From NCBI GenBank assembly GCA_902782465.1, contig CACZNH010000003.1:186001-250000 (forward strand): DNA of 64,000 nt, read 5' to 3'. The notes beneath the pieces were generated by a model that ran no database searches, had not been told where the DNA came from, and worked only from the letters and a program-made list of their open reading frames with translations. Below, piece after piece: positions 25,767-34,467 of this stretch. Origin of the DNA: an uncultured Bacteroidales bacterium. GTDB lineage: Bacteria; Bacteroidota; Bacteroidia; Bacteroidales; Muribaculaceae. The stretch's first letter is position 1; the number at the start of each line of letters is the position of its first letter. Made by a program: the position numbers and the translations under genes.

Positions 25767-26648
25767 ATGAACATCAGACTTGAACAACCTGGCGACCAAC
25801 GCGCGGTAGAAGAGCTCACCCGCGAGGCCTTTTGGAACGTGTATCGCCCCGGATGCACCGAACACTACGTGCTCAACCAGTACCGGAACAATCCCGACTT
25901 CATTCCAGAACTCAACCTGGTGATGGAGGAAGATGGCAAGCTTATCGGCCACATTATGTTCTCACGGGCCGAGCTCATCCTTGACGACGGCACTAAGCGA
26001 CCCTCGTGGACCTTTGGGCCCATCAGCATCCACCCCGACTATAAGCGCAAGGGCTATGGACTGAAACTGCTGCAGTATTCGCTGGAAAAAGCCCGTGAAT
26101 TGGGCATTGGCTTCCTGTGCATGGAGGGGAACATCAACTTTTACCGTCATGCGGGCTTTGACCTCGCCAGCAAGCTGGGCATCCATTACCATACCGAACC
26201 CCGCGATGCCGAGGTGCCCTATTTCCTCGCCCAGGAACTCATTCCGGGCTGGCTTAACGGCATAGAGGCAACCTACTGCCCACCCCGTGGATATTTCGTC
26301 GCCGACGAGCGTCCAGAGGACTTTGAGGCTTACGAAGCGACCTTCCCCGCTAAGGAGAAGCGTTTCCAGCCCGGCCAACTGCCCCAGTTCTGCCAAAGTT
26401 GCGGCATGCCGCTGACCAGCGCCGATGACTGCGGCACCAACACCGACGGCAGCACCAACTATGACTACTGCAAATACTGTTACCAGGACGGCAAATTCCT
26501 GCAAGACTGCACCATGGTCGAGATGATTGAGCACTGCGCTCAGTTCATCGATGAGGTCAACAAGCAAATGCCCAAGCCCATGACCCGTGATGAGTACAAG
26601 CAGATGATGAAAGGCTTCTTCCCCATGCTCAAGCGCTGGAGAAGATAA
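25767..26648 (+). CDS. GNAT N-acetyltransferase fused to a C-terminal zinc ribbon
   Basis: 293 residues. The first about 150 form a GNAT domain; the acetyl-CoA loop is in GPISIHPDYKRKGYGLKLL, followed by GFLCMEGNINFYRHAGF. After a linker, about residues 205-245 hold a zinc ribbon with CQSCGMPLTSADDCG and NYDYCKYCYQDG, of the 'putative zinc ribbon' type often seen alone. A helical tail follows. The substrate is unknown. The zinc ribbon could bind a protein or nucleic acid partner. It is in the same direction as and just after the TPR gene. Confidence 0.88.
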   Translation: MNIRLEQPGDQRAVEELTREAFWNVYRPGCTEHYVLNQYRNNPDFIPELNLVMEEDGKLIGHIMFSRAELILDDGTKRPSWTFGPISIHPDYKRKGYGLKLLQYSLEKARELGIGFLCMEGNINFYRHAGFDLASKLGIHYHTEPRDAEVPYFLAQELIPGWLNGIEATYCPPRGYFVADERPEDFEAYEATFPAKEKRFQPGQLPQFCQSCGMPLTSADDCGTNTDGSTNYDYCKYCYQDGKFLQDCTMVEMIEHCAQFIDEVNKQMPKPMTRDEYKQMMKGFFPMLKRWRR

Positions 26649-26691
26649 AGGGAACCAAAAAATTTTTTCAGACTAGAAGAATTCACTCAAC

Positions 26692-26867
26692 TAGGGTTTC
26701 AGCATCTCGCGCACTTGATGCTGGAAGTCAAGGATTGAGACGTCATAATAGTCGTTGAAGCGCTCATAGAACGAATCGATTCACTCATATCGGCAAGCGT
26801 AGTCTGTGCAAAAGCCGACAACGCAGCCGCAAATGCAATGAGTAGTGAAATGATGGTCTTTTTCAAG
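26692..26867 (-). pseudogene. frame-broken remnant of a small secreted protein
   Basis: From a TTG at 26867 the frame codes KKTIISLLIAFAAALSAFAQ (a good signal peptide) and then runs through low-quality sequence to a stop. From about 26780 a different frame codes a protein-like end, FYERFNDYYDVSILDFQ then a basic stretch ending MLKP, and stops at 26692-26694. The join is out of frame, so an internal deletion or indel near 26775-26790 is likely. It lies 13 bp after the stop of the secreted protein gene at 26881-27939 and may have been its operon partner. The parent family is not recognised. Confidence 0.55.
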
Positions 26868-26880
26868 TGAAGGTATCCCT

Positions 26881-27939
26881 TTAGATGTCTTTAATATTGG
26901 TATCCTCATCATCGCGGAAGTAGATATTCCAGTGGCGGGAAGTCCACTCGATGGAACGGGTTTCTATACTGTTGCTGATACCCAGGTCAAATGCCTTCTG
27001 GTAGTAATATTCTTTAGGCCAGCCATTTAGGAAGAACCCGCAATATTCTGTGACTTTCAACTCAGCGCCATTGGGCATGGCGGTCTTTAATGAGTCCATA
27101 AGCTCGTCGCGCACCAAGTTAATGCTGTCGTTGACCATATCGCTCATCATCATCGACAGGGCGCCAAATGTCAGGTCCATCACATCTTCTATGGGAAGAT
27201 AAGTTGTCGATTGGGTCGTTATGGCATAGTCACCCTCGAAGTCGTTCTCTTCATCCTCGATGGGAGTATAGCCGATTCTGGCAAGGATATGCTCGGGGTA
27301 GCCATCTTCCTCGGTATCGACCTCCTTGTCACCTATTTCAAATATGCTGCCATGCAGTCCAAAAAGGTCAGACAGCTCCTCGTAGTTATCGCGGATGCCT
27401 TCCTCGGAAGAACATTGAAGCATCAGCATCCCTTCCAGCGTCTTGCGCGGCGTGACACTGTCCAGCGCAGGAATGGCGCCATACAGGCTGTCGCACACAG
27501 CCTTGATGCTGATTTTGAGTTTATCCCGTATTTCGCGCCAGTTGACGATGCGCTGCAGCTGACCCATCTCGTCGGTCATGAACTCGCATTCCACCGACAT
27601 CATCAACTCGCTCATCGCGCCTGTCATGATGCGTTCCGCACTATCAGAGTCTTCACCCAAGGTAAAACTCAGGGGGACATACTTCATCTTGTAGCCGTTA
27701 CTGGTGGAATCAGTAACGACAATCAAGAATTCCTCCTCATAGGCTTCGCTGACAGTAGTGTCGCCCTCTTGAATCTTGTATTTCTTGTAGGTTTGTTTAA
27801 ACGTCATCGAGTCGTTCTTGCAGAAGTAGCCCACTACCGCAATTTCGTCATCAGGCTCCTCCTGACCCAACACCAGATTCTGTGACCACCCAACAAGTGC
27901 CACACACATTAGACCCACAAGTAAACCAATCTTTTTCAT
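26881..27939 (-). CDS. secreted protein of unknown function
   Basis: The 352-residue form starting MKKIGLLVG (27939) is chosen: it starts with a signal peptide ending GWSQ, and the promoter at 27987-28018 puts the transcript start near 27980, between this ATG and the upstream open frame start. The mature part is acidic, with few motifs. Segments such as LSFTLGEDSDSAERIMTGAM and DEMGQLQRIVNWREIRDKL suggest an alpha/beta protein of the DUF6263-like or lipocalin-like secreted sort, without firm assignment. It is followed closely by a broken small gene. Confidence 0.78.
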   Translation of the reverse strand: MKKIGLLVGLMCVALVGWSQNLVLGQEEPDDEIAVVGYFCKNDSMTFKQTYKKYKIQEGDTTVSEAYEEEFLIVVTDSTSNGYKMKYVPLSFTLGEDSDSAERIMTGAMSELMMSVECEFMTDEMGQLQRIVNWREIRDKLKISIKAVCDSLYGAIPALDSVTPRKTLEGMLMLQCSSEEGIRDNYEELSDLFGLHGSIFEIGDKEVDTEEDGYPEHILARIGYTPIEDEENDFEGDYAITTQSTTYLPIEDVMDLTFGALSMMMSDMVNDSINLVRDELMDSLKTAMPNGAELKVTEYCGFFLNGWPKEYYYQKAFDLGISNSIETRSIEWTSRHWNIYFRDDEDTNIKDI

Positions 27940-27986
27940 ATCTATAACAGGATAAATCGTTTGTGTAAATGGAAATATTGCGGATG

Positions 27987-28018
27987 CAAAGTTACAGCAC
28001 CTCACTGAAATCAGCAAA
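27987..28018 (-). promoter_or_regulatory. promoter of the secreted protein gene at 26881-27939
   Basis: On the minus strand TTTG (28018-28015), 20 bases, then TAACTTTG (27994-27987). Full consensus match, leader about 40 nt. Confidence 0.78.
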
Positions 28019-28119
28019 TTTCCTTAGTTCATTTTTTGTTTTTCAAGTATCTGCTTATCAGCTATTTGCAAAATCAAAAGTTCATTCTGCCATAACACCA
28101 CTTCATCACGGATCACTAT

Positions 28120-29346
28120 TTATTGCTTTTTCTTGTTCAAGAGTTCGGTGATGACATTCTCGGTAAAGGCTACCAGGTCGAGTAATTCCTCGATGCAACA
28201 CCACTCATATTTGGAATGGGCAGAGTTTTGTCCGCTGTACACGTCGGGACCTCCGGGCGTATCATCAGGGAAACGGGCCACAATCATGGCCGAGGTTGCG
28301 CCAGCGCGGTTATACTTGGGATTCATCTCCAAGCCAGCATCGTGTGCGGCTTTTTTAATGACGTCAGGTACAAACCCGAGCATGGTGTATGCGATATTCT
28401 CATACTGCATGCTGTCGTCGGTCTTGACACATTCCACAAACGGGAAGGCCTGCTGTACCTTCTTCAGGTTTTCTTCCATCAGTTGTTTCTGGAAAGCGCC
28501 TTCATTCTGGTCAAAATAACGGAGTCTGACTTTCACGACATAATCGGTCTCGATGGTATCGTTATCCTCGGTTACCGGGTTTTTCATGGAATAGCAATGA
28601 ATATAACCTTCCTGACCGTCGCGTGCGCTCGGGTGCATCTCGGGAGGAATCAACCCCACAAAGTAGGCAGCAGCCGTAAAGGCGTCGGCATACCTGAGTT
28701 TCTTGGCATTGCCAGGATGAGCCGCATTGCCCTTGAAGTAATAAGTCTGTCCGACGGCCGAGAAATTGGCTATCGAGTACCGGGTATGGTCGCCGCCATC
28801 CACATCAATGACCACGTCTGGCCTATCACCAAAAACCTTAGGGTCATAACGCAGAGCGGCTTTGCCCACATCCTCGTTCTGGCTCAAGCACACCATTACG
28901 CGGCCATGCTTGAACTGGGGATTATTGATGATTTCCTCGACCATGGAAACGAGCACCGCACAGCCGGTTTTGTCATCGGCTCCCAGCAGTGTATTGCCAT
29001 CGCTTGTAATGATGGTCTTGCCCACCAAATCCTTGAGATGTTCGCCTTGGGGTTCATTGGGACTCAAAGTAATGCCGCCAGGCAGTTTCAAGTCACCGCC
29101 GTTATAGTTATGGTGCACTATCGGCACGAGCTTATAACCATTTCCAGGGACTTCGGGGGTGACATCGAGATGAGCCATAAACAGGACCGACGGCACGTTT
29201 TTCTTGACATTCGAGGGAATGTCAATGTAAACATAGTAATCATCAGATAGCGTCACCTTAACTCCCTTGCCGCCAAAGGCCTGTACCTCGTCATACACAA
29301 GTCGGGCAATTTCACGTTGGCCATCGGTCATCGGAAACGAGGTCAT
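28120..29346 (-). CDS. PepT-like M20 metallopeptidase, N-terminally shortened
   Basis: 408 residues, related to peptidase T (tripeptide aminopeptidase). Metal-site motifs seen: MAHLDVTPEV (His and Asp), LGADDKTG (bridging Asp), NEDVGK (catalytic Glu, with Asp where PepT has the second Glu), DVDGGD, and HSKYEW (last His). The usual RGGTDG loop is RAGATSA here, so specificity may differ. PepT has about 20-25 residues before the position where this protein starts (LLERFL...D.QS-type); these are missing. The start ATG overlaps the stop of a truncated hydE copy, as if a deletion had fused the two genes. Whether the enzyme is active is unclear. Confidence 0.82.
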   Translation of the reverse strand: MTSFPMTDGQREIARLVYDEVQAFGGKGVKVTLSDDYYVYIDIPSNVKKNVPSVLFMAHLDVTPEVPGNGYKLVPIVHHNYNGGDLKLPGGITLSPNEPQGEHLKDLVGKTIITSDGNTLLGADDKTGCAVLVSMVEEIINNPQFKHGRVMVCLSQNEDVGKAALRYDPKVFGDRPDVVIDVDGGDHTRYSIANFSAVGQTYYFKGNAAHPGNAKKLRYADAFTAAAYFVGLIPPEMHPSARDGQEGYIHCYSMKNPVTEDNDTIETDYVVKVRLRYFDQNEGAFQKQLMEENLKKVQQAFPFVECVKTDDSMQYENIAYTMLGFVPDVIKKAAHDAGLEMNPKYNRAGATSAMIVARFPDDTPGGPDVYSGQNSAHSKYEWCCIEELLDLVAFTENVITELLNKKKQ

Positions 29347-29848
29347 GCTGGGTTCAAGCGGTGATAGAGGTCACGGTCGGTGGTCTCGATGCGCAACAGG
29401 TAACGGTCGGCACCGGCTTCCCTGAAGGCCTTGTAGTCGGCATAGTCGCGCTCACCGATGCTCAGGGTCAGAGCCACGTCGAGCCGCTTAATCTGCTCGA
29501 TGATGCGGCACATGCGCGCCTGATCAAAGTGCATATCCTCGCCCGACTGCAACACGATTGTCTGGAAGCCCAGCGCCGCCGCACGGCGTGCCGTCTCGAG
29601 CAGTTCCTCGTCACTCATGCGGTAACGTGATTTTCCAAGGCGAGATTGCCGCGGCGGATGCCACAGTAGAGGCAGTCATTGCGGCAGATGTTGGAAAACT
29701 CAATGAGTCCGCGCAGGTGCACTGCGTCACCGAGGGCATCGTGACGAACCTGGTCTGCGCGCCGATACAAATCCTCGGCAGGAGCCGTCGTCAGCAAACC
29801 GACGATAGCGTCGTGATCCAATACTGTATGAGAGCCGACTTCCAACAT
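29343..29848 (-). pseudogene. truncated, frameshifted second copy of hydE
   Basis: The first part (29848-29615) codes the HydE N-terminus with the cluster motif CRNDCLYCGIRR, then runs out of frame near 29640 and stops. The rest continues in another frame from RYRMSDEELLE to YHRLNP and ends at 29343. It then stops dead where the intact gene goes on with GMSWQRRH, so about 195 codons are missing. The surviving parts are closely similar to the intact copy at 24337-25371. The junction with pepT is CCAGCATGACC; the intact copy has CCAGGCATGAGC at the same place. Confidence 0.88.
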
Positions 29849-29928
29849 CTTTTGTCAAATATTTTTGGGCAAAGATAATGATATTTTATGAAGTTGGTGT
29901 AATTTTGCCGTTACAAAACCACAAGAAG

Positions 29929-30213
29929 ATGAAAACCATACAGGAAATCAAGGATATGCTGTCCCGCAGCGAGGGACAAGAAGCCCTCAATGCCGTGGGC
30001 GAGATTATTGACAGCAAGGACACCAACCGCGAAACGCTCGCCAATGCCTACTACCTGCGCGGCAACGCCTACCGCCAGGAAGGCAACATCCGTCTGGCAC
30101 TCAACAGTTACCTCGAATCGATGGAACTGGACCCCGACGGTCCCGCCGCCGAGGCCTACCGCCACTTGCAGGAACTCCTCGCCTACTACCACAAGGACTA
30201 CTACAATCCCTGA
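29929..30213 (+). CDS. small TPR-type helical repeat protein (copy 2)
   Basis: 94 residues, 88 identical to the protein at 25450-25734. The start at 29929 (MKTIQ) is chosen over an upstream in-frame Met at 29878 because it matches the other copy and follows the kept -7 box TAATTTTG at 29900-29907. Fully open, so unlike its hydE neighbour it has not decayed. Substitutions are conservative (for example E/D, I/L), suggesting selection still acts. No GNAT gene follows this copy. Confidence 0.85.
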   Translation: MKTIQEIKDMLSRSEGQEALNAVGEIIDSKDTNRETLANAYYLRGNAYRQEGNIRLALNSYLESMELDPDGPAAEAYRHLQELLAYYHKDYYNP

Positions 30214-30268
30214 AAGCGGATTAAATCATCAATAAGTTTTTTTTAGGGGAATTGCCTGATAATTAGGT

Positions 30269-30805
30269 TCATTTGCGGCAATTCTTCTGGTGGGTCTTGA
30301 GCAGCTTCACCGCCTGGCCATAGGGGCTGGTGGTGACGCTGACAAAGTAGGCCGCCATTGTTGTGGTGTAGGTGTTCTTGTAATAGCCTTTGGTAAACAA
30401 TTCCTCATCGGTAAAACTGTCAGCGAGAGCCAACATCTCCTCTTGCGTCTGCTGCAATAGGCGTTGGGCCTCGTCCAATGGGGTGTTTTGATGCTTTTCG
30501 ACCAGCATCTTGTCCATCTCGTGATAGTTGCGGCGGTACTCGTCAGGCAGATAGTCCCTGGGGTGCCCGTCGCGGATGTTCTGCACAAACTCGCGCATGA
30601 GCACCTGCCACTCGTGCAGATGGATGAGCAAGTCGCGCAGGCAACGGTCATACTGCCAGCGCACGCCGCACTTCTTGGGGTCGGCGGCAAATTCGAATGG
30701 TTTTGCCTTCTCCTCGTCGCTCATCTTAGCGATCTGGTCACACAGTTTGGCATAGCCATCACTGATGGCCGCCAGCAGATCTTGCTTTGTTGTAGGGTTT
30801 GCCAT
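30269..30805 (-). CDS. ClbS/DfsB family four-helix protein
   Basis: 178 residues of the ClbS/DfsB (DUF1706) family, whose namesake protects E. coli from colibactin. Typical start KQDLLAAISDGYAKLCDQI, then WQYDRCLRDLLIHLHEWQVLM with the His group of the fold, and a C-terminal YFVSVTTSPYGQAVKLLKTH. Cytoplasmic. Starts 2 bp after the hflX stop codon, so it is co-transcribed with hflX. No colibactin-like synthesis genes are near, so the family name does not give the function here. Confidence 0.88.
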   Translation of the reverse strand: MANPTTKQDLLAAISDGYAKLCDQIAKMSDEEKAKPFEFAADPKKCGVRWQYDRCLRDLLIHLHEWQVLMREFVQNIRDGHPRDYLPDEYRRNYHEMDKMLVEKHQNTPLDEAQRLLQQTQEEMLALADSFTDEELFTKGYYKNTYTTTMAAYFVSVTTSPYGQAVKLLKTHQKNCRK

Positions 30806-30807
30806 AA

Positions 30808-32049
30808 TTATTCGTCGGTCAAGTCTTCGTAGGTTTGGAATAGGAAATCGTTGTAGGGGAAGCGTGCAGTATGCACAGCCTTGGCTTTGTTATACAACAG
30901 TTTCTTGAGGGCGTCGATGTTCTGCTGTTTCTTGGCGCTGATGAAGACGCAATTCTCGCCCATGCGGGCCATCCAGGTCTCTTGGAGTTCCTCGAGGGGG
31001 ATGTTCTCGCGCTGGCGCGGTGTGAGGTCGTCCTCGTCCTTGGGAACATGAGTGAACTGGTCTATCTTGTTGAACACCATTATCATCTCCTTGTCGCCGG
31101 CATCACACACCTCCTGCAGCGTGCGGTTCACGACCTCGATCTGCTCCTCGAACTGGGGATGGGAGATATCGACCACATGAACGAGGACATCACTGTCGCG
31201 CACCTCGTCGAGGGTGCTCTTGAAGGACTCCACCAGGTGGGTAGGCAGCTTGCGGATGAAGCCGACGGTATCGGTCAGCAGGAAGGGCAGGTTGGAGATG
31301 ACCACCTTGCGCACCGTGGTGTCGAGTGTGGCAAAGAGCTTGTTCTCGGCAAACACCTCGCTCTTGCTCAACACGTTCATCAGCGTGGATTTGCCCACGT
31401 TGGTATAGCCCACGAGGGCGATGCGGGTGAGTTTGCCGCGGTTCTTGCGCTGGGTTATCTTCTGCTTGTCGAGTTGGGCGAGCTTCTCCTTGAGCAGGGC
31501 GATTTTGGTCTTGACGATACGGCGGTCGGTCTCAATCTGGGTCTCACCGGGGCCGCGCATACCGATACCGCCTCGCTGGCGCTCGAGGTGGGTCCACATA
31601 CCCGTCAGTCGCGGCAGCAGGTACTGGTATTGCGCCAGCTCGACCTGCATCTTGGCGCTGGCGGTCTGTGCCCGCTTGGCAAAGATGTCGAGGATGAGGC
31701 TCGTGCGGTCGAGCGTCTTGACCTTGACGGCTTTCTCGATAAAGGCTATCTGCTTGGGCGTGAGGTCGTCGTCAAAGATGACGAGGCTGATGTCATTCTC
31801 CTCGACATAGGCGACAATCTCCTCCAGTTTGCCCTTGCCGACGTAGGAAGTGCTGTTTGGTCCGTCGCAGCGTTGCAGGAAAGTATGCACGGTGACGGCG
31901 CCAGCCGTCTCGGCAAGGAATTCGAGTTCGTCGAGATATTCCTTGGTCTTGGCCTCGCCCTGCTGGGGCGTTATCAGTCCCACGAGAATCGCGCGTTCCT
32001 CTTGGACGTCTATTTCGTTAATGCGTTTGCTGTCGTCAATCAGTCCCAT
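30808..32049 (-). CDS. hflX: ribosome-associated GTPase HflX
   Basis: Splits stalled or heat-stressed 70S ribosomes using GTP. The start at 32049 (MGLIDDSK) gives 413 residues; the longer frame upstream overlaps a -7 box (TAATTTTG on the minus strand at 32083-32076). N-terminal HflX domain with SYVGKGKLEEI and the coiled linker with GGIGMRGPGETQIETDRR. G domain: G1 GYTNVGKST, G3 DTVGF, G4 NKID, G5 SAKK. The basic, coiled region about 170-200 contacts rRNA in the known family. First gene of a two-gene unit with the ClbS-like gene. Confidence 0.95.
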   Translation of the reverse strand: MGLIDDSKRINEIDVQEERAILVGLITPQQGEAKTKEYLDELEFLAETAGAVTVHTFLQRCDGPNSTSYVGKGKLEEIVAYVEENDISLVIFDDDLTPKQIAFIEKAVKVKTLDRTSLILDIFAKRAQTASAKMQVELAQYQYLLPRLTGMWTHLERQRGGIGMRGPGETQIETDRRIVKTKIALLKEKLAQLDKQKITQRKNRGKLTRIALVGYTNVGKSTLMNVLSKSEVFAENKLFATLDTTVRKVVISNLPFLLTDTVGFIRKLPTHLVESFKSTLDEVRDSDVLVHVVDISHPQFEEQIEVVNRTLQEVCDAGDKEMIMVFNKIDQFTHVPKDEDDLTPRQRENIPLEELQETWMARMGENCVFISAKKQQNIDALKKLLYNKAKAVHTARFPYNDFLFQTYEDLTDE

Positions 32050-32129
32050 AAAGTCACATTTTTCATTTGTTGATGCAAAATTACTAAAAAGCTGCGGATT
32101 TTTTTTAATTTTGTCACCACAAAATTTGT

Positions 32130-32187
32130 GCAAGCCAAACGCAATGAGAGTGCACTCTCAATCGCTGAGGCGAAGCCTAGTTTATCC
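32130..32187. repeat. GGCGAAGCC dispersed repeat, copy 1
   Basis: Begins GCAAGCC, holds a perfect 16-base palindrome TGAGAGTGCACTCTCA (32145-32160), then the small hairpin AGGC-GAA-GCCT (32168-32178) and TTTATCC. Copy 2 is at 37040-37100. Located in the divergent gap of hflX and the GH92 gene, about 35 bp before the GH92 start. Confidence 0.75.
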
Positions 32188-32221
32188 AAATGTGAGAAAC
32201 CAACTGCTACGCTATCGATAT

Positions 32222-34450
32222 ATGAAACAGACTTTCTTACTCTTAGCCCTGTGGAGCATATTGCTGCTCCAAGCCACCACAACCGATTACACCCAATATG
32301 TCAATCCGTTTATAGGTACGCAGACGGATTCCACCGGAGCCTTGAGCGGCAGTACGTTCCCCGGAGCCACGATGCCACAGGGAATGGTGCAGGTGAGTCC
32401 CGACACCGAACAGATGGTGACCTGGGATCCCTGTTCTGGCTATGACTACAACCGTGACAGCATCTACGCCATCTCCCACACCCACTTGAGCGGCACGGGC
32501 TGTACTGACCTGTTTGACATCTCGCTCATGCCCGTGACCTGGGATGTGACTCCAGAATATCTGTCGGCAGGCAACTTCGGGCAAACTTTTTCACACGAGC
32601 AAGAAGCGGCACGTCCAGGATACTATTGGGTCCTACTTCAGGAAAGCGGAGTAAAAGCCGAGCTCAGCGCTACTACCCGTGCTGGCATCCACCGCTATAC
32701 TTTCCCCCAAGGGAAACCGCAACAGGTCATTCTTGACCTCGACCACTCCACCTTTCGCGGCCAGGCCTATTATAGCGGGCGCCGCAGTTATGACATCATC
32801 CAAGCCCAGCTCCGCCTTGTCGATGACCACACGGTGGAAGGGTACCGCGTCATCACCGGCTGGGCCAAGCTGCGCAAAGTCTATTTCCGTGCCGAGTTTT
32901 CGCGTCCCATCACCGGGCACCTGCTCATGGACGGCACGCGCACAGTGGGTGATGCTACGGTAATCAATGGGCGCACGCTGCGCTGCGCCTTGTCGTTTGA
33001 CACCGCAGGCGATAGTCAATTGACAGTCAAGGTCGCCCTATCAGCGGTCGATATTGACGGAGCACGACGTAACCTCGCCGCCGAAGCTCCAGGCTGGGAT
33101 TTTGACCAATACGTCCGTCAAGCCCACGACGAGTGGCAACGGCAGCTGTCATGTATCGAGATTGACGGCACCGATGAGCAAAAACAAATCTTCTACACCG
33201 GACTCTACCACGTGTTGCTGCAGCCCAACACCATGAGCGATGTCGATGGCCGATACATGGACACCAACTACGAGGTACGCCAGATGCCAAAGGGTCAGAG
33301 TTACCACTCCACATTCTCGCTGTGGGACACCTTCCGAGCCGCGCATCCGCTTTACCTCTTGCTCAGGCCCGACCTGGCGGCACAGTTTGTGAACGACATG
33401 GTGCGCCATCACGACACCTATGGCTACCTGCCCATCTGGGACCTGTGGGGACAAGAGAACTACTGCATGATAGGCAACCATGCCATCCCGGTCATCGCCG
33501 ACGCCATTCTCGCCGACCTGCCCGGCATTGATGTCGAGAAAGCCTATCGAGCGATGGTCGAGAGTAGCACAAGGCCGCACACAAACTCGCCGTTTGACCT
33601 GTGGGAAAAACTGGGCTACATGCCCTGCAACAGGCAAGGATCTTCGGTTTCCATCACACTGGAGCAGGCATTTGACGACTGGTGCGTCGCTGCCGTTGCC
33701 GCGCGTCTGGGGTACACCGACGACTATCAACACTTTGCCCAGAGGGCGACTTACTATAAAAACCTGTATGACGAAAAGACGGGGTTCTTCAGAGCACGTG
33801 ACGACAACGGACAATGGGCAGAGCCCTTTGACCCGCTCAGCTATGAGGACAACAGCTTTATTGAGGGGAACGCCTGGCAATACCTGTGGTTTGTGCCTCA
33901 TGCACCCGAGCAATTCATCGAGCTGATGGGTGGCAAGAAAAAATTCCTGAAAAAATTAGATGAGAATTTCAGCCTCGTTACCGCCAACCGTGAGACTAAC
34001 GGCAATGCCTCGGCGTTTATCGGCCAGTATGCCCACGGCAACGAGCCCAGCCACCACACCGTCTATTTCTACAACTTCGCCGGTCGCCCTTGGCGCACTC
34101 AAGAGCTGGTCAACCAAGTGCGCTCCGAATTCTATAATGCCACTCCAGCAGGCTATGCCGGCAATGATGATTGCGGTCAGATGTCGGCGTGGTACATTTT
34201 CTCGGCATTAGGCTTCTATCCCTTCAATGCGGGCGCTGCCGAGTATGTCATCGGCACGCCACTGTTCCAGCGCGCCACGCTGCACTTGGCTGGCGACAAG
34301 GAATTTACCATCGTCCGCAAGGGCGACAAGGGTATATACGTCAAGGAAATCCGCCTCAACGGCAAGCGCCTGCAGGGTTTCAAACTCAAGCATCAAGACA
34401 TCATGTCGGGCGGAACGCTGGAATTTGTCATGAGTAAGAAGCGCCCCTAA
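32222..34450 (+). CDS. GH92 family alpha-mannosidase
   Basis: An exported exo-alpha-mannosidase of family GH92, calcium dependent, that trims mannose from host or yeast glycans. Start at 32222 (MKQTFLLL) chosen: it begins a signal peptide and gives 742 residues, the family's length. Hallmarks are VNPFIGTQTD, SGSTFPGATMPQGMVQVSPD, SHTHLSGTGC, TFSLWDTFRAAHPLYLL and FIEGNAWQYLW (Glu region). Near the end is GNDDCGQMSAWYIFSALGFYP (catalytic-base Asp region). The C-terminus is IVRKGDKGIYVKEIRLNG. No other glycan-use genes adjoin it. The partner transport system is likely elsewhere. Confidence 0.95.
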   Translation: MKQTFLLLALWSILLLQATTTDYTQYVNPFIGTQTDSTGALSGSTFPGATMPQGMVQVSPDTEQMVTWDPCSGYDYNRDSIYAISHTHLSGTGCTDLFDISLMPVTWDVTPEYLSAGNFGQTFSHEQEAARPGYYWVLLQESGVKAELSATTRAGIHRYTFPQGKPQQVILDLDHSTFRGQAYYSGRRSYDIIQAQLRLVDDHTVEGYRVITGWAKLRKVYFRAEFSRPITGHLLMDGTRTVGDATVINGRTLRCALSFDTAGDSQLTVKVALSAVDIDGARRNLAAEAPGWDFDQYVRQAHDEWQRQLSCIEIDGTDEQKQIFYTGLYHVLLQPNTMSDVDGRYMDTNYEVRQMPKGQSYHSTFSLWDTFRAAHPLYLLLRPDLAAQFVNDMVRHHDTYGYLPIWDLWGQENYCMIGNHAIPVIADAILADLPGIDVEKAYRAMVESSTRPHTNSPFDLWEKLGYMPCNRQGSSVSITLEQAFDDWCVAAVAARLGYTDDYQHFAQRATYYKNLYDEKTGFFRARDDNGQWAEPFDPLSYEDNSFIEGNAWQYLWFVPHAPEQFIELMGGKKKFLKKLDENFSLVTANRETNGNASAFIGQYAHGNEPSHHTVYFYNFAGRPWRTQELVNQVRSEFYNATPAGYAGNDDCGQMSAWYIFSALGFYPFNAGAAEYVIGTPLFQRATLHLAGDKEFTIVRKGDKGIYVKEIRLNGKRLQGFKLKHQDIMSGGTLEFVMSKKRP

Positions 34451-34467
34451 TGCCTTAGTAGTCCTTA

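Noticed and set aside
30871-32073. 400-codon plus-strand open frame opposite hflX
   Set aside because: It is antisense to a clear HflX with all G motifs, and its own sequence is Leu/Val/His-rich shadow coding without domains.
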